NCBI GenBank assembly: GCA_022495995.1
Contig: JAFEMH010002436.1
Location: 186,001-250,000, forward strand
Direction: 5' to 3'
Length of the DNA: 64,000 nt
Origin: Adenophora triphylla var. japonica
Lineage: Eukaryota; Streptophyta; Magnoliopsida; Asterales; Campanulaceae
A program made the position numbers and the translations under genes. Below the pieces are notes generated by a model. The model made no database searches. It was not told where the DNA came from and worked only from the letters and a program-made list of their open reading frames with translations. Position 1 is the first letter of the stretch; every line of letters begins with the position of its first letter. This document shows, one piece after another, positions 57,834 through 64,000 of this stretch.

Positions 57834-60280
57834 CTACATAGGTTCCTTGCAAGACTTTCGATTGTGGTTACCCACTTTTCCACAGCGACTGCACGTAATC
57901 TTTCTTTTCGTAATCTCACCCCTAGAAGGGATACGATTCTTTCTAGGCCTTCCAGGAGGATGCCTTACGACTGGGGGGAGTATAATCGATTTTTCAGTAG
58001 TAGGTGGTTCCCCAAACGACACATATGGGTGAATAGCATTAGCATAGGACTCTCTGTAGTAACTCGTATAAAAATATGGCTCAATGTATTCAATTGGAAT
58101 ATCAATGGCTTTATACAAAGCAGCTAAAGCATGAACGCAAGGGAAGCCATCTTGTTGCCACTTTCCACATGTACATGTATAATCTTCAATGTTAACAACC
58201 ATTGTAGGAAAAGAATTTACTTCATACATGAACTTAGAAGAATCATATACTATCCACGATCTTCCCATCTCAATATTCTCATTGTACCTCTTATCCATGA
58301 GTGGACACAACGTAGAGGCCCAACTAGCTGACTCTTCTCTACGATTTGACATCTGCGCTCTATAAGCTCCATAATAGGCAGTGAACGACCATCTTTGAAC
58401 TGGGAATTAAAGGACTCAGCAGCATTGGAAGACATTTTCCCATATTGCATACCATTAAAATATGAATTTGCATAGTTTTCAGGGGGCAGGTTGTCCAGGA
58501 ATTGAGTGACATTTGTACCACCTCCAGCCTTCATTTTTCTAATAAATCATGAAAAAGCTCTCTTGTAGGGGCCTCTGCACACTCACTAAGTTTAAAACAC
58601 ATCTTTTTCTTAAGCCCTAGATGACATGCTTTCATCTTATCCTTTAAGTTGTTCTTCAAATGAACCATACAAAATGAATGAAAAAAATTTGCCATGACAG
58701 CCTTAATTGCTGTAATAATACCTTGATGTCGATCCGAAACAAACGTCACAACCCTTTCACCTATGACATGTTTAAGTTGTTCCATAAACCAAGTCCAATT
58801 TGCTATATCTTCACCACCAACAATTGCAAATGCCAAGTTAAAAAGTCCTATATACATGAAAATAGGAAAATAAACAGGTTAAATTGCATTGAAATTGACT
58901 GCAGATGTGAAAAAGATATTTCAGTAAACAACTGATAAAACAAGTTATCAATTGTTCACTGTTGAAGGACATAATTTGCATGTAAATTGTTCAAAACAAC
59001 TGATATTCAATCTTATCAGTTGTACTTTCATAACATGTTACACAAATGCATATGCAAAACAACTGATAAGAGTGACTATCAGTTGTTCATGTCAAAATGA
59101 ATTAACATTTGTTCATGTAAACAGTTTAAAACAACTGATAATTACATATAAACAACTGATAAAACAAGTAATTCATACCAGAATTTCCGTCTTTCGTTGT
59201 TGCTGCAAGTAGGGTCCCTTTGAATTTTCCATGGAGAAAAGTACCATCAACAAACAACAAAGGACGACAATGTCGGAATCCTTTTATGCAAGCACCAAAA
59301 GAGACGAAACACCTCATAAAATGGCCAGTTTTGGGATCAGATTCAAGGAAAAACTTGTTGCTCGGATCCAACTGCTTCATTTTCCTAACGTAACCTCTAA
59401 GGTTATTATAAGAGATGGATTCTTCTCCAAATACTACTTCCCTAGCTTTCTCAAGAGCATACCAAACAATTATGTAAGTAACATCAAGTCCAAACCTAGT
59501 TTTAATAGTTTTCAAAACTTCTGCAGCTCCAATTGATGGCTTACCTCGAACAATTTCAAGTATGGAATCCGATACAACATTAGAATTTACCCTACCACCT
59601 TTTCCACTACGATGCACATCCCCACATGTATGATTTGAATCAAACTTCTTTATATAAACAAATACATTTGCATTCTCAATAGAGGCATGGATCCTCCAAG
59701 GACAATCTTTAGAAACTTTATGAATACATTCTGCAGTAACACGTTTCTTATCATTAGAAACAAAGTTAAACTTAAATCCAACCTCAGTAGCATACTTTCT
59801 GAATTTGATACGAAACTCAGTTATTCCCTCTTCGAAAACCTGCCCGACACCTTTTATATCCGTAGCCCACTTCTTAGTTAACAGATCCGTTTCATCATGG
59901 TGGAAAAAATTCACAGCAAGATCAAGACAAACATTATTGCTACTGTATTCAACCTCATTAGATGCAGTTCCACAAAAAATGGCAGACGTTGAAGAATTAT
60001 TTGCACAAATAAGCTCACCCTTTCTTTTAACCTGAATATCCATAGATTTGAAAACACTACGCACAACCATAATACCCATGTTCTTGTAATCATCTTCGCT
60101 ATCAAGTACACATTTTATATTCCCATGTAAAACATAAAACAAAGAGAGATTATCCCTATTCAATGACTCCCAACGTGAACATACAAACTCAACTATAGAA
60201 TCATAAGAAGAAAACTGATTAAAGTTGACTATAACAGTCAAACCTTCATGCTTGAACAAAAACAATACCAAAGAATCCAT
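57834..60280 (-). pseudogene. MuDR-family MULE transposase (zinc finger, DDE, SWIM, AT-hook, zinc knuckle)
   Basis: Two exons: 59179-60280 starting MDSLVLFLFKHEGL, and 57834-58847. Exon 1 has the MuDR DNA-binding zinc-finger region (FRKYATEVGFKFNFV, CIHKVSKDCPWRIHA, DSNHTCGDVHRSGKGG) and the first catalytic Asp in LLFVDGTFLHGKFKG. The splice restores TKDGNSGLFNLAFA. Exon 2 has the second Asp in VSDRHQGI, the Glu in SNAAESFNSQF, a SWIM zinc finger CTCGKWQQDGFPCVHALA, an AT-hook-like GRPRK and a zinc knuckle CSRCGKVGNHNRKSC. Two single-base frame changes (near 58544 and 58350) break exon 2. The parts are complete and little diverged, so recent activity or an assembly error at homopolymers is possible. 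Confidence 0.9.
58920..59170. repeat. ACAACTGATA palindromes in the transposase intron
   Basis: At least four copies of 'aacaactgata' or its inverse lie in the single intron of the MuDR transposase. Other copies are at 54262-54530, 56270-56535 and 55915-56010 in introns of the Ulp1-like gene. The repeat is absent from the exons of both genes. Confidence 0.85.
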
Positions 60281-60859
60281 TGCAATGAGATGAAAGCTGC
60301 ATAAAAAAAACATTAAAAAGCAGTAAACAAAAGTGATAAATGATTATAGAAATTCAGACAAATTATAATCAAATGCAATATGATTCAGAAAACCACGAAT
60401 TCTCTATGAAGAATGAGAGTTAATTTGTGAATCTAAATAAACATACCTTTGTTCTACTTGATATTCGGAATAAATCAATTCAGATCTGAAAATCAAAGTG
60501 ATAATCGATGACAATGAGCTTAGAAATACTCAGATTGAATTGAAAATCAAACAATATCAAAGATTAGATTGAAATTTTAAGCGAATTTGAAATAGGAAAA
60601 AAAATCGCCATCGGAATATCGCAGGAGGAAAGAGAAAATTATGTGCCCGTCTGTTATGAGAAATTTAGAAACTAGGTTTATAAAGGAGGACCTGCGAGGA
60701 ATTACAGAAAGTTATAATCCCCTCCGAGGTAAGAGAGTGAAGTTATTTGTAAATTCCATAGTTAATGGAGTATTATTTTGTAGAAACGGAATTTACAAGT
60801 TTTTTTTTTTTTGTAAATCTCAACTTTTTCAGTGACTTTTTTGTAAAAATTCCAAAAAA

Positions 60860-61430
60860 AATTAATCATTTTAAATTTATTTTTAACAACTCCTCCCCCA
60901 ATGCACTCACCACCCCCTGCCACCCCACCCCCACCCACCCCGCACCCCCCCAGGTCGAGTAAAAAAAATAATTAATCATTTTAAATTTATTTTTAACAAC
61001 TCCTCCCCCAATCCACTCACCACCCCTGCCACCCTACCCCAACGCCACCCCCACCCCGTCGGGTCAAAAAAAAATTCTTTTTTTTTTGAATTTAACTGCA
61101 AACTGTTTTTCGAAAAATGATTAATTTTTTTTATCCGACAGGAGGGGTTGGGGGGTTGGGTGGCAGGGGGTGGGGGGTTGGGTGGCAGGGGGTGGTGAGT
61201 GGAGTGGGGGAGGAGTTGTTAAAAATAAATTTAAAATGATTTTTTTTACTCAACGGGGGTGGGGGGTGGGGGTGGGGTGGCGGGGGGTGGTGAGTGGATT
61301 GGGGGAGGAGTTTTTAAAAATAAATTTAAAATGATTTTTTTTTACTCGAGGGGGTGGGTGGGGGTGGGGGTGGGTGGCAGGGGGTGGTGATTATGATGGG
61401 GTAGGGGTGGTTGATGTGGGTTGGGTAACG
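60860..61430. repeat. C-rich then G-rich inverted minisatellite of the outer Tourist-like element
   Basis: Units with 'aactcctcccccaat.cactcacc' begin near 60860 and 60972. Inverted units 'ggtggtgagtgga.tgggggaggag' follow near 61190 and 61288. The period is about 110 bp. This is the right part of the interior of the split outer element. Confidence 0.8.
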
Positions 61431-61610
61431 TGGGTGTGTGTGTGTGTATGTATGTGAGGGTGTTACCATTTTTCGGAAAATGTTTTACTTAGGAAAAATT
61501 CGTAAATCAATTTACTTAGAAAAGTGAGGAAAATATTTTTCGGAAAACATTTTCCCCATTTTCCGGTGCAAAACAAACACCAGAAAATGGGGAAAATGTT
61601 TTCCGAAAAA

Positions 61611-61818
61611 CATTTTCCCCCAAACAAACGGAGCCTTAGGTTTGGAGTTCTGTATGTTATGATGATCTATTTATATGTGATTTTGTTACTTGGAAATGAA
61701 TAGTTGCCAATATTGACCATTGTGTATGTGGAGTATAAAAATATTTTCCCCCAAAGAAACGGAGCCTTAAGTTTGGAGATCTGTATGTTATGATGATCTA
61801 TTTATATGTGATTTTTGT
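61611..61818. repeat. Direct duplication spanning the outer element's right end and its flank
   Basis: 'ttttcccccaaacaaacggagcc' plus about 50 bases of flank ('ctgtatgttatgatgatct') occurs at about 61611-61688 and again at 61743-61818 with a few substitutions. The copy contains both the terminus and adjacent host DNA, so it arose after the element inserted. Confidence 0.9.
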
Positions 61819-61828
61819 AGGAATTTTA

Positions 61829-62439
61829 TGTTAGGCTTCTTAAGGAAATAACAAAGAGAGATGAGAAAGATAACGGAAAATATAACGGAAATTGAAAAAC
61901 AAACCACAAATAGTCGAGTCTTGTGTTTAACACAATTTCCGTAAGAAGTATTTGTCCCGCACAGGTGCTTACGGTTGATGACAAACTTCTCATGAGATGA
62001 AAAGACTTCTAATTGTTAATAGGAGCACACCAAATTAACAATTCTAACGAACAATGGAAAGTTTGGAACTTTAGGACTTGAAGGAATTTGATGCAACAAT
62101 ATGAAATGATTAGGCTATGTTAATCTATCTCAAATGTGGGTAGAGAGGCTCAAATGACTGTATATATATGAATTGAAATTCGAAGGGAAAGTATATAAGG
62201 AGAGTTAAGGGGTTTGTGTCTTTTCCCTTGAAAAGGCACAACTTTTCTTTTGAATTGACACATGTTCAGAAACTGGTTTTGAGACAATAAATGAGTTTCA
62301 TTATCTACCCTAAATGTAGAATACATTTTGTAACTTACTTCGTTAACAAATAACGAACTCCGTTGGAAGTTAACGAACTTCCGTTAGAAAGTTAGGTCAC
62401 CGACAAGTCAAACTTAACTTTCGTTACCCATTTCCAACA
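61829..62439 (-). mobile_element. 3' LTR of a second copia element
   Basis: About 611 bp bounded by TGTTAGG and CCAACA on the plus strand, so on the minus strand it starts TGTTGG and ends CCTAACA, as LTRs do. A polypurine tract abuts it on the coding side and copia RNase H lies 0.55 kb beyond. The 5' LTR is outside the window. Confidence 0.75.
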
Positions 62440-62452
62440 ATCCCCCACATGA
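62440..62452 (-). promoter_or_regulatory. Polypurine tract of the minus-strand copia element
   Basis: On the minus strand 'catgtgggggatt' immediately precedes the LTR start. It is the usual primer site for plus-strand DNA synthesis. Confidence 0.7.
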
Positions 62453-62982
62453 ATGACAATTAATGCATGTATGCAATTTCATCCAAAAGTTTCGGCGAAC
62501 CATTATTACATCGGGATAGATAGCTTATGGCTTTGAATCTCCCCTAGTGAAATATTATTGGATATACTAGCCATTTGGTAGCGAGTCGCTTTGAACCAGT
62601 GACTGTATAATGTATACCAAGACAACAATACTCACATAATAATAGCTCTAACAGTTATTGTTCTCACGTTTTGTCCATTTCAGCCCTGGACCGTATCTCA
62701 TTTCATAAGCGTTCACATTAGAAGTGGCCATGTTACTTCTCGCTTATATAGGGGATTCATACTATTAGGAGTATCCTGCACTACTCCACCCGTAGGTATA
62801 GGAATCATTAAAAGTTTTCTCAACTTATCCTCACCACTGCTGCAGGTGCTTATACTTGGATGTTCTGGGAATGAGTATTCAACATCTCCAGGTCATTCAA
62901 CCGAGTTGTTGTTTCCAAGTAATTCTACTAGAACTTATAGCTTGGTTGTCTCATTGAACCAAGGGCATGGGATCTCCAATTT
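62453..62982. other. Untranslated region between copia RNase H and the polypurine tract
   Basis: About 530 bp without a supported frame, lying between the pol stop and the 3' LTR of the minus-strand copia element. I see no extra ORF or repeat here. Confidence 0.4.
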
Positions 62983-64000
62983 TCAAGGTTGAGTGTCCAC
63001 TATGAGTTCTTTTATTGTGGGTTTTAAGCCCATTCCCTTTAACAGTTTATACAGTTGATCTCTATTTATACATTTCGTAAACGGATCCGCTATGTTATCA
63101 TTTGACTTCACATAGTCAATTGTGATAACCCCATTCTTGATCAACTGTCTAATGGTATTATGTCTATGACGGATATGTCTAGACTTACCATTATACATAC
63201 TACTCTGTGCCCTTCCTATTGCTGATTGACTATCACAATGTATTAGTACAGCAGGCACATGTTTATTCCAACAAGGAATATCCTCCAGGAAGTTCTTAAG
63301 CCATTCTGCTTCTTCTCCTGCTTTATCTAAAGCTATAAACTCAGATTCCATCGTGGATCTGGCTATACACGTTTGTTTGGAGGATTTCCATGACACTGCT
63401 CCTCCACCTATTGTGAAAACATATCCACTCGTGGATTTTGAGTCTTTTGTGTCCGATATCCGGTTGCATCACAGTATCCTTCTAATACTGCTGGATATCT
63501 CTTATAAAAGTATCCACATGATTCATAGTATACTTTAAATATCTCAATACTCTCATTAGTGCTTTCCAATGATGCATCTTTGGGATTACTCGTGAACCTC
63601 GCTTAGTTTGCTCACCGAATATGCAATGTACGGACGTGTACAATTCGTTAAGTACATCAGACTGCCGATTATTCTTGCATACTCCAACTGAGAAACTGGT
63701 TCCCCTCTGTTCCTTGCTAAGTGTAGAGTTAAGTCTACCGGTGTCTTAGCTGGAGGGCTGTTAATGACATTGAATTTTCGAAGTACATTTTCCAGATAAT
63801 GGGATTGTGACAGGACTATTCCTTCTGATGTTCTAGAAATCTTTATTCCTAATATGACATCGGCTAATCCCATATCTTTCATGTCAAAGTGCTTTCTTAA
63901 CAAGCCTTTGGTATTCATGATCAATTCATGATTACTTCCCATTATCAATATGTCATCCACGTAAAGACAGACTATTACAAATGATTCAGATGTTTCTTTA
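62983..64000 (-). pseudogene. Copia pol 3' part: reverse transcriptase (partial) and RNase H
   Basis: The minus strand enters at the window edge inside reverse transcriptase, with the catalytic YVDD box (CLYVDDILIMGSN near 63940-63978), HFDMKDMGLADVILGIKI and ARIIGSLMYLTNCTRPYIA. After frame changes near 63590 and 63400, RNase H follows: [44 protein letters not shown] and [15 protein letters not shown]. The frame ends at 62983. The element is distinct from the plus-strand copia at 31977-36620. Frameshifts and a stop near 63485 make it non-functional. The gag and 5' part lie beyond 64000. Confidence 0.9.

Larger units (their letters stand above)
49943..60853. mobile_element. Kaonashi-type MULE carrying a Ulp1-like gene and a MuDR transposase
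   Basis: The ends are diverged inverted repeats, both reading GG..TTTACAAAAAA and then TTACAAAAAAAA. They abut A8-A9 runs on both sides, consistent with an A-rich target duplication. Joining the left and right flanks gives back a unit of the host element's internal repeat (compare 60955-61010), so these boundaries are well supported. The two genes converge: the Ulp1-like protease gene on the plus strand and the MuDR transposase on the minus strand. Ulp1-carrying MULEs are known from Arabidopsis (Kaonashi), melon and other plants. Confidence 0.8.
49637..61635. mobile_element. Tourist-like element split by a MULE (outer element)
   Basis: The left terminus GGCTCCATTTTTTTAGCG and the inverse of the right terminus GGCTCCGTTTGTTTG are flanked by TTA on both sides (49634-49636 and 61636-61638). 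Inside each end are repeated 'gaaaatgttttccg' motifs. The left part (to 49942) and the right part (from 60854) together are about 1.1 kb and carry the C-rich minisatellite 'aactcctcccccaatccactcacc' in direct and then inverted orientation. It is the same family as 52958-54255. The MULE at 49943-60853 sits inside. Confidence 0.75.

Overview
The window is nuclear DNA of a flowering plant, most likely a eudicot. The evidence is spliced genes with GT-AG introns, Stowaway and Tourist MITEs, Mutator-like (MULE) and Helitron termini, and Ty1/copia and Ty3/gypsy (Tat/Ogre-like and Athila-like) retrotransposons. One host gene looks intact: a GRF-INTERACTING FACTOR 1 / ANGUSTIFOLIA3 orthologue at 100-6120 (+), with four exons and 210 residues. 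The rest is mostly transposons nested in one another, with three damaged host genes between them: a serine carboxypeptidase-like gene, a TMA7-like gene and a FAD2-like desaturase fragment.

Layout. 1-6400: GIF1, whose introns carry four Stowaway MITEs, one of them holding a nested Tourist MITE. 6400-8325: AT-rich spacer with one more Stowaway. 8335-15674: a complete MULE with a 9-bp target duplication (GTTATAGAT); it carries a plant mobile domain (PMD) gene (+) and a FAR1-like MULE transposase (-) in convergent orientation, its own palindromic repeat family and a ~172-bp tandem array. 15970-16959: a Tourist-like element and a Helitron 3' end. 16961-39850: a decayed copia element whose gag is interrupted at 17845-31976 by a Tat/Ogre-like gypsy element. 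The gypsy element has gag, protease, G-patch and partial integrase, lacks reverse transcriptase, and has an antisense DUF7745-like ORF. The copia pol is followed by an env-like ORF. 39850-43200: truncated Athila-like element. 43500-43835: CACTA-like subterminal repeats. 44240-49591: the damaged host genes, a TATAGGG minisatellite and several MITEs. 49637-61635: a Tourist-like element split by a ~10.9-kb Kaonashi-type MULE that carries a Ulp1-like cysteine protease gene (+) and a MuDR transposase (-). 61829-64000: 3' LTR and 3' pol of a second copia element on the minus strand.

How the parts relate. Both MULEs pair a transposase with a convergent accessory gene (PMD in one, Ulp1-like protease in the other). 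Each also has a private set of short palindromes in introns and spacers, plus a tandem array on one flank. Almost all transposon genes carry frameshifts, many in homopolymer runs, so real decay and assembly error must be told apart. The order of insertion can be read directly in several places, most clearly where a MULE split a Tourist-like element in the middle of an internal repeat unit.
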